Source: Flexistipes sp041694215 (GTDB lineage Bacteria > Chrysiogenota > Deferribacteres > Deferribacterales > Flexistipitaceae). Taken from it: a DNA stretch of 24,727 bases. The DNA lies in assembly GCA_041694215.1 (NCBI GenBank), contig JASMTO010000007.1:1-24727 (forward strand), written 5' to 3'. Under the pieces are notes generated by a model that did no database searches, had not been told where the DNA came from, and saw nothing but the letters and a program-made list of their open reading frames with translations. Shown piece by piece: positions 7,420 to 15,776 of this stretch. The translations under genes and the position numbers were made by a program. The stretch's first letter is position 1; each line of letters starts with the position of its first letter.

Positions 7420-9273
7420 ATGGGAAAAATCAGCAATGTTTTTGTTATACTTGTTGCATTTTTATTGTTAAGCAGTGTTGCTACTGCTCAGATTGATGTC
7501 AACCTTAAAAATGTTGCTCTGAAAGACTTTGTTCAGTTTGTTGGAGAATTTACCGGGAAAACTATAGTTTATGATGAGAAAATCCTTAAAGGTAATGTTT
7601 CCATAGATTCAAAAGCCAGAATGAATAAGAAAGATTTGATGGAGATTTTTTATACAGTGCTAAGTATGAACAATTTGTATGCTGTGAACAAGGATGATTA
7701 TATTCAGATTCTTCAGGAAAGAGATCTTCAAGATTATCCGGATAAATTTGTTAAAGATCCGGATAAAGATTCCAAAGATTTTGTAACCTCTGTAATCACT
7801 GTAGAGGGGGTTGACTTAGCCCAGGTGGCTGCGTCTGTTGCAAGGTTAAAATCCCGTTTGGGGCATATTCAACCTGTTAAAGGTATTAATGCTCTTGTTA
7901 TCAGAGATTCTTCTGATAGAGTTAATAAAGTAATAAGTGTTATAAATTCATTGGAAAACATTTCTGCTAACATGAAGCTCAAATCCATAAGGGTGGAAAA
8001 CACCACTGCAAAAAATTTAATGCAACGCATTAAAGAGTTTTTTAACCAATTGAGAGCACAATCTATGGTTTCAATGGATCCTGTAATAATTGCAGATGAT
8101 ATGTCCAATACTTTGATTGTTGCAGCCACAGAACATGAATTAGAGAAAATAGATTATATAGTTGGCAAGCTGGATTCGTCAGACATAGAGCCTGTGAGTT
8201 CACCTAAGGTATTTTATCTCAAAAATGCTATTGCTGAGGATGTTGAAGGGGTTTTGAATAAATTGCTTGGATCAATAGAAGATCCTAAAAATCCCGAAAA
8301 TGTTAAGTCCAATGTTGCTTCAGATAAGGCTACAAACTCCATTATTGCGGTGGGTGATCAAGAGCTTTATTCTAAAATAGGTGATTTGATTGAAAAACTT
8401 GATATTCCAAGAAAGCAGGTTTACGTAGAAGCACTTATTATAGAAACCACATTGGAAATAGGTAATAATTTTGGCATTGAGTGGCAGGCCGGTGGTGGTA
8501 ATGATAACTTTGCGGGCTCAGTGGGGTATCTGAATAATGGGGCAGCTACCAGCTTAATGTCCCCAGTCCTGGAAGGGAACTCCCCCAATTTTTCCGCGCT
8601 ACCAGGAGGTTTTAGTGCGAGCGTCTTGGGAGATGTTATTACATATGAAGGTGTGCAATTCCCCACGTTGACTGCCCTCGTTAACTTTGTGAAAAGTGCC
8701 AGTGGTATAAACATTCTTTCCAACCCCCAGATTTTAACGCTTGATAACCAGGAAGCGGAAATTTTTGTGGGTGAAAACAGACCATTTATTACAAGTACAA
8801 AATTTGACTCCAATAACAATCCGGTACAAAGTTACGATTACAGAGATGTTGGTGTAAAACTGAATATTCAACCTCATATTTCCAGTGATGATATGATAAC
8901 ACTGGTTATTAAGCAGGAGGTTAAACAGGTAACGTCCAATGCTGTAATAGATGCTCCGGCTCCCATTACACTTACCAGGAATACCAGCACAACTGTGAAA
9001 CTTAGAAATAACAGCAAGCTGGTCATCAGCGGTCTTATAAGGGATGATTCAAATAATACTAATTCCGCGGTGCCAGGACTTTCAAAAATTCCGTTAATTG
9101 GATGGCTTTTTAAGTCAAAGCAAGAATCTTCTCAAAAAACAAATTTGATGGTATTTATCACCGCCAAGGTTATATCCACTCAATCTGATGCGAACAATTT
9201 AACAGAAGAAAAACTTAATAATTCAAAAGAATATGATAAGAAAATAAAACAACACTTAAAGGAAAATTTTTAA
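7420..9273 (+). CDS. gspD: Type II secretion system secretin GspD
   Basis: This outer-membrane channel protein has 617 residues from the ATG at 7420. I preferred this over the in-frame ATG at 7408 because GGAGG (7410-7414) sits 5 bases before 7420 and would lie inside the longer ORF. The N-terminus is a clear signal peptide (MGKISNVFVILVAFLLLSSVATA, split here as a hydrophobic core of about 12 residues before an ATA-Q cleavage site). Periplasmic N0 (about 25-95) and N1-N3 modules (about 120-335) follow. The C-terminal secretin domain contains the signature VPGLSKIPLIGWLFKSK near 545-561. The protein forms the gated pore through which folded substrates leave the periplasm. It is followed without any gap by gspE. 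No separate pilotin gene is recognised, though the lipoprotein downstream of gspF is a candidate worth testing. Confidence 0.95.
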   Translation: MGKISNVFVILVAFLLLSSVATAQIDVNLKNVALKDFVQFVGEFTGKTIVYDEKILKGNVSIDSKARMNKKDLMEIFYTVLSMNNLYAVNKDDYIQILQERDLQDYPDKFVKDPDKDSKDFVTSVITVEGVDLAQVAASVARLKSRLGHIQPVKGINALVIRDSSDRVNKVISVINSLENISANMKLKSIRVENTTAKNLMQRIKEFFNQLRAQSMVSMDPVIIADDMSNTLIVAATEHELEKIDYIVGKLDSSDIEPVSSPKVFYLKNAIAEDVEGVLNKLLGSIEDPKNPENVKSNVASDKATNSIIAVGDQELYSKIGDLIEKLDIPRKQVYVEALIIETTLEIGNNFGIEWQAGGGNDNFAGSVGYLNNGAATSLMSPVLEGNSPNFSALPGGFSASVLGDVITYEGVQFPTLTALVNFVKSASGINILSNPQILTLDNQEAEIFVGENRPFITSTKFDSNNNPVQSYDYRDVGVKLNIQPHISSDDMITLVIKQEVKQVTSNAVIDAPAPITLTRNTSTTVKLRNNSKLVISGLIRDDSNNTNSAVPGLSKIPLIGWLFKSKQESSQKTNLMVFITAKVISTQSDANNLTEEKLNNSKEYDKKIKQHLKENF

Positions 9274-10725
9274 ATGAGCACGTTTGAGAAAATTAAAGAT
9301 TATTATTTAAAATTTCCTGACAGGAGTAATTTTATACCAATTCTGGAAGATAATGACTCAGTTGCGGTATATTTTAGTGATGACGATGGGTTTAAAAAAG
9401 CTTTTTTGCTGGCAAATGCATTGGAATTGAATGCTGACTTCAGAGAAACTGATCAAAGCTTTATATTGGAAAAGTTGGAGGATATATTTGAAGAGTCTTC
9501 TGAGGACTTTGATGAAAATGAGGATAATTTTGAGGATGTGAGTGATATCCTTTCAGCTTCATATGAAGATGCCCCTGTTATTAAACTTGTCAATCAGATA
9601 ATTATAAGTGCTGTCAAAGCGGGTGCAAGCGATATACACTTTGAAACACGGGCAAACTCTTTTCTTGTAAGATTCAGGGTTGATGGCAAGTTGAGAACAT
9701 TTAAGCGCTATCCTAAGTCTCTGCATGAAGCTGTGGTTGCAAGAATAAAGGTAATGGCGATGCTTGATGTGGCGGAGGGTAGAAGACCTCAGGATGGACG
9801 AATTAATGTAAAGGTTGGTAACAGAAATATCGATATGCGTGTATCTGTTATTCCGTCTATTTATGGGGAAAAGGTGGTTTTGAGGATTCTTGAAAAATCC
9901 AAAAATCTCCTTAGTCTTAATAGTGTAGGTATGCCGGAGCATTGGATAAAACGGTTTGAAGAGCACATTAATAAACCCAACGGAATAATTCTTGTCACAG
10001 GCCCCACCGGAAGTGGTAAAACTACTACACTGTATGCTGCTTTACTGGCTATGAACCGGCAGGAAAGAAATATTCTGACCATTGAAGATCCTGTTGAATA
10101 CGATATCGATGGTATAACTCAGGTTCAGGTTAACAATACTGTTGGATTGAACTTTGCAAGTGCTATTCGTTCATTTTTACGTCAGGATCCTGATGTAATT
10201 CTTGTGGGAGAAATCAGGGATGATGAAACAGCTAAAACCGCAGTTCAGGCTTCCCTTACAGGCCATCTTGTGCTTTCTACTTTACATACTAACGATGCTC
10301 CTTCGGCTGTTGCCAGACTTGTGGAAATGAATATCGAACCGTTTCTTTTATCTTCGTCCATCTCATTGGTTGTTGCCCAGCGGCTTGTGAGAAAAAATTG
10401 CCCTAATTGTATAGAAACGGTAAAAACGGACGAAGATCTGCAAGCCATTCTGGAAAAAGAAGGTATTATTTTGCCTGAATACAAAAGGGGCAAAGGGTGC
10501 AAGGAGTGCTTTGATACAGGATATAAAGGAAGGTTGGCTATTTTTGAATTTCTGGAAGTCAATGATGCTATCAGACGGTTGATCAATAGGGAAGCTTCGG
10601 CTTTTGAGATAAGAGAGACTGCAAAAAAGAACGGTTTTCAATCTATGTTTCACAATGGAATGGATCTGGTAAAGAAAGGAATAACGACCCCTGAGGAAGT
10701 ATTGGCCACAACAAGGATTGAATGA
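9274..10725 (+). CDS. gspE: Type II secretion system assembly ATPase GspE
   Basis: The 483-residue cytoplasmic hexameric ATPase powers pseudopilus assembly. Walker A GPTGSGKTTT lies near residues 243-252. The Asp box IEDPVEYDI is at about 270-278, Walker B VGEIRDDETA at about 310-319, and the His box LSTLHTNDAP near 335-344. The zinc-binding four-Cys module is complete, with CPNC near 376-379 and CKEC near 410-413, which separates GspE/PilB from PilT. The N-terminal region of about 90 residues is acidic and short compared with classic N1E domains. The ATG immediately follows the gspD stop (TAAATG), with AAGGA inside the gspD end as the ribosome binding site. The last base of the reading frame overlaps gspF. 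PilB-type is the main alternative, but neighbours GspC and GspD favour GspE. Confidence 0.95.
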   Translation: MSTFEKIKDYYLKFPDRSNFIPILEDNDSVAVYFSDDDGFKKAFLLANALELNADFRETDQSFILEKLEDIFEESSEDFDENEDNFEDVSDILSASYEDAPVIKLVNQIIISAVKAGASDIHFETRANSFLVRFRVDGKLRTFKRYPKSLHEAVVARIKVMAMLDVAEGRRPQDGRINVKVGNRNIDMRVSVIPSIYGEKVVLRILEKSKNLLSLNSVGMPEHWIKRFEEHINKPNGIILVTGPTGSGKTTTLYAALLAMNRQERNILTIEDPVEYDIDGITQVQVNNTVGLNFASAIRSFLRQDPDVILVGEIRDDETAKTAVQASLTGHLVLSTLHTNDAPSAVARLVEMNIEPFLLSSSISLVVAQRLVRKNCPNCIETVKTDEDLQAILEKEGIILPEYKRGKGCKECFDTGYKGRLAIFEFLEVNDAIRRLINREASAFEIRETAKKNGFQSMFHNGMDLVKKGITTPEEVLATTRIE

Positions 10726-11921
10726 TGCCGACATTCCATTATGAAGCGCTGGATAAATCAGGCAAAAAAATAAAAAATACAGTGGAATCAGCATCCAGGT
10801 CTGCCCTTCTTTATGAGCTTAAACAAAAAGGTATTTTCCCATATGAAATCTCGGAGGTGGGGAAATCTGCTAAAAAATTAAATCTTTCTGTAAGTCTGGG
10901 GAGATCTGTTAGTGTGGCCGATTTATTTTTCCAGCTTTCTATGCTAATTAAAAGTAGTATTCCTTTGGTTGAAGCATTGAAAATAGTTGCAGATAATATA
11001 AAAAAACAAAGAGTTAAAAGTATTCTTTTGGATCTGTCAACAAGCGTTTCTGAGGGGAAACGTTTTTCTGAAGCTATGGCAAAACATAGCAAATTCTTTG
11101 ACGAGGTGCATATACGATTAATTGAGGCCTCGGAAAAAGTAGGTAAACTCAGTGATGTTTTAATGGATATAGCCGTATATGAAGAAGAAAGGAAGAAAGC
11201 TTTTGACAAAGTAAAATCAGCTGTGGTTTATCCGATGACTGTTCTTGTTATCGGACTTGGTGTTGTTGGCTTTCTACTGAGTTATGTTGTACCTAAAATG
11301 AATAATATTTTTGAATCGATGAATAGGGAGATCCCCTCATCAACTCAGGTTATGATATTTGTCGGTAATTTTATCAAAGATTATGGTATGTTTATGGGTC
11401 TTGTATTTTTTCTATTGATTATTAGCTTGCAGTATATCTATAGGAAAAATCGAAATGTACGATTAAAAATTGATAAAAAAATATATTCGATAAATTTTTT
11501 TAAAGAGGCTTTAATTGGTAAAATTTCGCATATGATTTCTTTTTTATTGGCAGAGGGACTGACTCTGACACAAGCTATAACGCTGAGTAGCAAAACAATT
11601 AATAATCTATTTCTACAAAATAATCTTGAAGATGTTGTGGAGGACATAAAGTCCGGCAAAACGTTTTCATTTTCTGCAGAGAGGAAAAAGATTTTTCCTG
11701 AAATATTTGTAGCTGCAGTTAAAACAGGTGAAAAATCTGGTGAACTTTCGGAAATTCTTGATAGAATAGGTGAATTTTACAGCAAACGTGTTGATAAGTA
11801 CACTACGACATTTATATCGTTAATTGAGCCACTATTTATTGTTTTTATCGGAGTTGTTGTTGGGTTTATAGTGCTTTCAATTATGGGACCATTGTTCGAT
11901 TTAAATACTATAGTAGGTTAA
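10722..11921 (+). CDS. gspF: Type II secretion system inner-membrane platform protein GspF
   Basis: The 399-residue polytopic protein has the two repeated T2SSF domains (about 65-190 and 265-390) and membrane helices near 168-190, 215-237 and 367-392. The N-terminus PTFHYEALDKSGKKIKNTVES and the motif VKTGEKSGELSEILDRI are typical of the family. GspF couples GspE ATPase activity to pseudopilin assembly. Its ATG at 10722 overlaps the gspE stop in an ATGA junction, and a second ATG at 10725 follows directly, so translation is coupled to gspE and either ATG may be used. gspG-K, gspL and gspM do not follow, which differs from the usual continuous operon. Confidence 0.94.
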   Translation: MMPTFHYEALDKSGKKIKNTVESASRSALLYELKQKGIFPYEISEVGKSAKKLNLSVSLGRSVSVADLFFQLSMLIKSSIPLVEALKIVADNIKKQRVKSILLDLSTSVSEGKRFSEAMAKHSKFFDEVHIRLIEASEKVGKLSDVLMDIAVYEEERKKAFDKVKSAVVYPMTVLVIGLGVVGFLLSYVVPKMNNIFESMNREIPSSTQVMIFVGNFIKDYGMFMGLVFFLLIISLQYIYRKNRNVRLKIDKKIYSINFFKEALIGKISHMISFLLAEGLTLTQAITLSSKTINNLFLQNNLEDVVEDIKSGKTFSFSAERKKIFPEIFVAAVKTGEKSGELSEILDRIGEFYSKRVDKYTTTFISLIEPLFIVFIGVVVGFIVLSIMGPLFDLNTIVG

Positions 11922-11986
11922 TCAATTAGTTATATTCTTCATAGAATGTTTGGACAAACGTTCAAGACAGAGGGTTTTAAAAGACA

Positions 11987-13300
11987 ATGAGTTTGACTGC
12001 AAAATGCTATTTTTTTATAAGCATAATATTTTTCATGATTGGTTGTGCAACCTATGAGTCTGAAATGCAGATTGTGCCAGAAGAACGTATTAATATAAAT
12101 GAGATAACAGACAATGATACCTTGGTGGATATTCCGGAAAATTTTGAAAAAATAATGCCGGAATCACCATTGATATTAAATGGAATGGTTGTATTTCAAA
12201 AGAAATATATTACTGAGACTATTTCTGATAATGTCAGTGATTTTTCTTTTGATAACGAAACATTGGTGTTTCTTAAAAATAATACATTGTACCTAAATGA
12301 TGACGTGTGCCGCAGTATCAATACAAAAAATACTGTGAAGGATATTCAGTTATCAGATGGGCTGATATTAGCATATGACAGTAATGATATATTTGTTTAT
12401 TCCATTGCTCATTGTGGTGAAATTTTCTCTTTAAAGAGGGATTTTGCAAAAATCTCTTTTTCTCCACCGTATATTATTCAATATAACAATTTAAACTTTA
12501 GTATATCTAAAATTGGTTCTACCGAAAGACCGTTAACGGGTGGTTTGAATGTTCCCATAAAAGATGTTTATTCTTTTAATGAGATAATATGTTTTTTAGA
12601 TAACGAGAATAGATTAGCACCACTTATTTTAAATGAAAATATTAACGGTGAACTGGTGGGTACTTTCGCAAAACCAACTTTTTTACCTGAAAATAGCAAA
12701 ATTATTACTGCTTATGGGAATTATCTGTATGCTGGCAACAATAACTATATCGCACAGTATGCACTTTTAGACATTGGCTTGAAAAAAACAAATGAATATA
12801 ACATTGAAAAAACTGAGAATTGCGAATTTATAAAGACTAATGCACTTAAATGTGGTGATGAAATCTTTTCATATAAACAAAACACGTTTTTCAAACTTGG
12901 TAATGTTGAAAAAGCTCATGTTATCGATAAAAGTATATTGTATTTGGAAAAGAAAAATTTACATATTATTTATACAGATAAAAAATATTTTGTAAAAGAA
13001 ATTTTGCTGGCGAGGCCGGAAATATCATTGTGTAAATCAGGCTCGAAATATTATCTTAATGATTGGGATGGCAGAATTAAAGAGATTGATACAGATACTT
13101 ACGCATCAAAAGTCACAGAGCATGTCCCTGAAGATTGTATATATGGATTCAGATTTAAAGAAGGATATTTTATTGATGAAAGGATGAATCTTAAGATAAA
13201 AGTAGCAGAACAGGTAAATGAAAACAGCACCCACAAAATGTATTTAAGAAAAATAGAAGATAGCTACTATTATTATTTTGAGAAAAAGGTAGCTGAATAG
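11987..13300 (+). CDS. Putative lipoprotein of unknown function downstream of gspF
   Basis: I do not recognise this 437-residue protein. It starts with a lipoprotein signal: a charged start, a hydrophobic stretch (residues 8-18) and the lipobox MIGC with the lipidated Cys at position 20, followed by Ala, which would permit outer-membrane sorting. The rest is rich in Asn, Ile, Lys and Tyr. It contains many short strand-turn-strand units such as LKNNTLYLND, LSDGLILAYDSNDIFVYS and DKSILYLEKKNLHI, which looks like a beta-propeller or other repeated beta structure. A possible AGAGGG box lies rather far (about 12 bases) from the ATG. It is 65 bases after gspF and in the same direction, so it may belong to the secretion operon as an accessory or pilotin-like envelope protein. 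That role is a guess from context. Confidence 0.7.
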   Translation: MSLTAKCYFFISIIFFMIGCATYESEMQIVPEERININEITDNDTLVDIPENFEKIMPESPLILNGMVVFQKKYITETISDNVSDFSFDNETLVFLKNNTLYLNDDVCRSINTKNTVKDIQLSDGLILAYDSNDIFVYSIAHCGEIFSLKRDFAKISFSPPYIIQYNNLNFSISKIGSTERPLTGGLNVPIKDVYSFNEIICFLDNENRLAPLILNENINGELVGTFAKPTFLPENSKIITAYGNYLYAGNNNYIAQYALLDIGLKKTNEYNIEKTENCEFIKTNALKCGDEIFSYKQNTFFKLGNVEKAHVIDKSILYLEKKNLHIIYTDKKYFVKEILLARPEISLCKSGSKYYLNDWDGRIKEIDTDTYASKVTEHVPEDCIYGFRFKEGYFIDERMNLKIKVAEQVNENSTHKMYLRKIEDSYYYYFEKKVAE

Positions 13301-13400
13301 AAAACTTGTTTCCCCACATTATGTTTATAACGTCTTTTAGCAGAAAAGTTTTTAGTAACTGCAATTTAAGAGCTTTAAATAATATATTCTTATAAATTTT

Positions 13401-13482
13401 ACCACCCCTTAATCCTCTACTAACTCTTTGATAGGAGGGGAGATGAAGCCCCCCCTAAATTAGGGGAAGCTGGGTGGGGTAC
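13401..13482. repeat. GC-rich, partly palindromic intergenic element
   Basis: About 80 bases of C/G-tract sequence stand out in AT-rich surroundings. It starts ACCACCCCTTAATCC and ends GCTGGGTGGGGTACC, which are imperfectly complementary. Inside is a 7-bp perfect hairpin, CCCCTAA-A-TTAGGGG (13452-13466), and a GGAGGGGAG tract. It looks like a small dispersed palindromic repeat rather than a gene. The flanks 13301-13400 and 13483-13520 hold nothing I can name. Confidence 0.45.
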
Positions 13483-13527
13483 CTATTCAAAGGTCTCCTA
13501 CGTTTTTTTATTATTAACCTGTTTAAA

Positions 13528-13549
13528 CAAAAAAGGGGAAGGACCCCCC
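13528..13549 (-). terminator. Probable terminator of the panBCD operon
   Basis: On the minus strand, a short GGGG-GTCCTT-CCCC hairpin is followed by six T, directly after the panD stop. The octamer palindrome GTTTAAAC occurs on both sides (13521-13528 and 13554-13561), the second overlapping the panD stop codon. Confidence 0.6.
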
Positions 13550-13555
13550 ATCTGT

Positions 13556-13918
13556 TTAAACAGAAGTTACTGCACGTGGTCTATTAAACTCATCCACTTG
13601 AATTACTACAGGTTGATAATTTTCCAGCTCTTCTTCACTAAACAACCCATAGGATGCTATGATCACAAGATCACCCTTTTGCACGTGTCTGGCTGCTGCG
13701 CCATTCAGGCAAATTTCGCCACTTCCTCTTTCTCCGGCAATGGTATAAGTGGAAAATCTTGCTCCGTTGGTTATATTGTAAATATCCACTTTTTCATATG
13801 TCATAATGCCTGCAGCATCCATTAAGTCCTTATCAATTGTAATACTTCCCTCATAATTTAAATCAGCATCTGTTACTGTTGCTCTGTGGATTTTGGATTT
13901 AAACATTTCTCTTAACAT
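13556..13918 (-). CDS. panD: Aspartate 1-decarboxylase (pyruvoyl enzyme)
   Basis: The 120-residue proenzyme makes beta-alanine from aspartate for pantothenate synthesis. I chose the ATG at 13916-13918 because GAGG lies 7 bases upstream. A GTG at 13922-13924 would give two extra residues but has no spacing for a ribosome binding site. With this start, the self-cleavage site YEGS falls at Gly24-Ser25, the same numbers as in E. coli PanD, where Ser25 becomes the pyruvoyl group. The segment NGAAARHVQKGDLVIIASYG near residues 70-89 is also typical. The gene is last in the panB-panC-panD operon, and its ribosome binding site overlaps the end of panC. It should not need a PanM-type maturation factor, which is mainly an enterobacterial feature; that point is inference. 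Confidence 0.95.
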   Translation of the reverse strand: MLREMFKSKIHRATVTDADLNYEGSITIDKDLMDAAGIMTYEKVDIYNITNGARFSTYTIAGERGSGEICLNGAAARHVQKGDLVIIASYGLFSEEELENYQPVVIQVDEFNRPRAVTSV

Positions 13919-13920
13919 AG

Positions 13921-14766
13921 TCACACCTCAAATAATTTATTATCTATTAGTCTTGCTTTACCCACATATACGGCAAGTGCCACTAAAAAATCTTCTCTAA
14001 TTGTTTCTAAAGGCTCCAGTGTTTCTTTGTCCACGATTTCCACATAATCTGCTGATGTATGCTCAAATCCGGAAATATAGTCATAAACGGCTTTTTTTAT
14101 ATTTTTTGCACTGCGCTCTCCCTTATCCAGCATTTTCTGAACAATATCAAATGATCTGACAAGGGACAAAGCCGATTGCCGCTGTGCGCTAGTAAGATAA
14201 ACATTTCTTGAGCTCATGGCAAGGCCGTCACTTTCCCTCACAATAGGAACACCTATTATTTCCACATCCAAATTAAGATCCCTTGCCAAACGTTGGATCA
14301 CTTTCAACTGCTGATAGTCTTTCATTCCGAAATACGCTTTATTTGGATTTGCAATGTTTAAAAGTTTTGTTACAACTGTGGCTACTCCGTCAAAATGCCC
14401 TGGCCTTTTTGCTCCACAGAGATAATCGGTTAGTTTGCCCACCGATACTTTGGTGGAAAAACCGTTTGGGTACATTTCATTAACATCCGGAGCAAAAACG
14501 CAGTCAACATCGTTTTTTTCCAATATATCAATATCCCGGTTAAAATCTCTCGGATAACTATCAAAATCTTCATTGGGGCCAAACTGCGCAGGATTCACAA
14601 AAATACTGACAACAGTAATATCGTTATCTTCGACTGATCTGCGGACAAGAGCAATGTGCCCATCATGTAAAAATCCCATTGTAGGGACAAGGCCGATTGA
14701 TTTGCCTAATTTCCGTTGATCCTTCAAAAAGCTTTTTGTTTCATTTACAGTCTTAAATATTTTCAC
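13921..14766 (-). CDS. panC: Pantothenate synthetase (pantoate-beta-alanine ligase)
   Basis: The 281-residue protein is full length for PanC, which condenses pantoate and beta-alanine using ATP through a pantoyl-adenylate intermediate. The class-I-synthetase-like ATP motif is in VPTMGFLHDGHIALVRRS (about 23-40, HDGH). VSIFVNPAQFGPNEDFDSYPRD is the strongly conserved following stretch. GMKDYQQLKVIQRL is at about 147-160, and the KMSKS-like MSSRN is near 184-188. Its ATG overlaps the end of panB by 4 bases (ATGA-type), and its stop overlaps the panD ribosome binding region. This makes one coupled pathway operon: PanB makes ketopantoate, PanD makes beta-alanine and PanC joins pantoate with beta-alanine. 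The ketopantoate reductase PanE is not in this window. Confidence 0.97.
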   Translation of the reverse strand: MKIFKTVNETKSFLKDQRKLGKSIGLVPTMGFLHDGHIALVRRSVEDNDITVVSIFVNPAQFGPNEDFDSYPRDFNRDIDILEKNDVDCVFAPDVNEMYPNGFSTKVSVGKLTDYLCGAKRPGHFDGVATVVTKLLNIANPNKAYFGMKDYQQLKVIQRLARDLNLDVEIIGVPIVRESDGLAMSSRNVYLTSAQRQSALSLVRSFDIVQKMLDKGERSAKNIKKAVYDYISGFEHTSADYVEIVDKETLEPLETIREDFLVALAVYVGKARLIDNKLFEV

Positions 14767-15584
14767 TTCTTTAGCTGAAAAGAATGTTCGCTATCCGGAA
14801 ATGCAGAAGATTTAACATCTTTAATATAATTTTTTGCTCCTTCCAGTATAACGGACTTTATGTTAGCGTATTTTTTTACAAATTTAGGGACAAAATCATC
14901 GAACATCCCGAAAACATCGTGATATACAAGTATCTGTCCATCGCATCCATTACCGGCTCCTATACCAATTGTGGGCACGGATACATTATTTGTGATTTCC
15001 AGGGCAGTACTGTCTATAACCCCCTCAAGCACTATGGAAAAAACGCCTGCCTTTTCAAGGGCTTTTGCTTCCGCCAGTAATGCTTCATGGCCTTCTTTCC
15101 CCTGGATTTTATATCCGCCCATCACGTGAACGTGCTGTGGCATTAAACCCAGATGTCCCATGACATTAATCCCAGCATTTGTGAGTTTTTCAATGAGTGG
15201 GGCAATTTCTTTGCCACCTTCCAGCTTCACAGCTTCTGCACCTGATTCCTTTATCAATCTTATACAGTTATCTATGGCTTTGTTTATATCCGACTGATAG
15301 GCTCCAAAGGGCATATCAGCTACAAGAAAAGCGCGCTTCACACCTCTTTTAACCGCTTTTGTATGATAAATAATCTCATCCAGTGTCACTGGGAGGGTAT
15401 TTTCATACCCATTCATTACCATTCCGAGGGAATCGCCCACAAGTATCAGATCTATGCCTGCTTCATCCAGTATTTTCGCAGCAGTGTAATCATATGCAGT
15501 AAGGCATGATATTTTTTCGCTGTCCGTTTTCATTTTCTTTAGGTGAGAAACTGTGATTTTTTTTAATTCACTATACTTGCTCAA
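14763..15584 (-). CDS. panB: 3-methyl-2-oxobutanoate hydroxymethyltransferase
   Basis: PanB transfers a hydroxymethyl group from methylene-tetrahydrofolate to 2-oxoisovalerate to form ketopantoate, the first committed step of pantothenate synthesis. The conserved stretches are ISCLTAYDYTAAKILDEAG, ILVGDSLGMVMNGYENTLPV (with a metal-ligand Asp), FLVADMPFGAYQ (second metal-ligand Asp), VKLEGG (Glu) and GHLGLMPQHVHVMGGYK. I chose the TTG at 15582-15584, giving 273 residues. AAGGGGG lies 6 bases upstream, while the longer ATG at 15600-15602 sits inside the T-run of a terminator and has no ribosome binding site. The gene is first in the operon and follows a structured leader that probably controls it by attenuation. 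Confidence 0.96.
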   Translation of the reverse strand: MSKYSELKKITVSHLKKMKTDSEKISCLTAYDYTAAKILDEAGIDLILVGDSLGMVMNGYENTLPVTLDEIIYHTKAVKRGVKRAFLVADMPFGAYQSDINKAIDNCIRLIKESGAEAVKLEGGKEIAPLIEKLTNAGINVMGHLGLMPQHVHVMGGYKIQGKEGHEALLAEAKALEKAGVFSIVLEGVIDSTALEITNNVSVPTIGIGAGNGCDGQILVYHDVFGMFDDFVPKFVKKYANIKSVILEGAKNYIKDVKSSAFPDSEHSFQLKK

Positions 15585-15602
15585 AATAGCCCCCTTTTGC
15601 AT

Positions 15603-15635
15603 AAAAAAAAGCCTTCCGGACGGACCGAAAGGCTT
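15603..15635 (-). terminator. Leader terminator (attenuator) in front of panB
   Basis: Read on the minus strand, AAGCCTTTCGG and CCGGAAGGCTT form an 11-bp stem with a 5-base loop followed by eight T. It lies between the panB promoter and the panB start, so it would stop panBCD transcription unless prevented. The 5' arm contains TCGGTCC (15622-15628), the exact complement of GGACCGA (15677-15683) in the upstream hairpin. The two structures could therefore compete. Confidence 0.8.
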
Positions 15636-15672
15636 TAAATCTTCAATGGTAATTATTTATATTCATTTCAGC

Positions 15673-15699
15673 CGTCTCGGTCCCGTCGGGATCCAAGCG
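15673..15699 (-). ncRNA. pan-motif-like cis-regulatory hairpin in the panBCD leader
   Basis: Transcribed on the minus strand, these bases fold into an 11-bp stem with two single bulged adenines, one per strand (A at 15692 and A at 15675). The pairs are C15699-G15673 and G15698-C15674, then five pairs from 15697-15693 with 15676-15680, then four from 15691-15688 with 15681-15684, and a GAC loop. The published pan RNA motif, found before pantothenate genes in Firmicutes, Chloroflexi and Deltaproteobacteria, is described as a stem with two conserved bulged A residues. Only one copy is evident here, whereas tandem copies are common. The match to the family is from memory of its description, not from a covariance model. 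Confidence 0.6.
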
Positions 15700-15718
15700 T
15701 GTTTTAAACATCCAATGC

Positions 15719-15747
15719 TAAATATACGCTTTTGAAACAAAAGTCAA
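15719..15747 (-). promoter_or_regulatory. Promoter of the panBCD leader
   Basis: On the minus strand, TTGACT (15742-15747) is followed after 17 bases by TATTTA (15719-15724); TATATT at 15721-15726 is an alternative -10 with 15-base spacing. Transcription would begin about 15712, giving a leader of roughly 130 bases that contains the hairpin and the terminator. Confidence 0.6.
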
Positions 15748-15776
15748 GTAGCTTTTTGTTAAAATATTTTTAACAG

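Noticed and set aside
9559..9966. Minus-strand frames inside gspE, gspF, recG and the RT gene (for example 9559-9966, 10363-10794, 17837-18208, 20510-21016)
   Set aside because: All are opposite well-supported genes, show no domain pattern and have no ribosome binding site.
15585..15602. ATG at 15602 as the panB start
   Set aside because: It sits in the T-run of the leader terminator and has no ribosome binding site, whereas the TTG at 15584 has AAGGGGG at good spacing.
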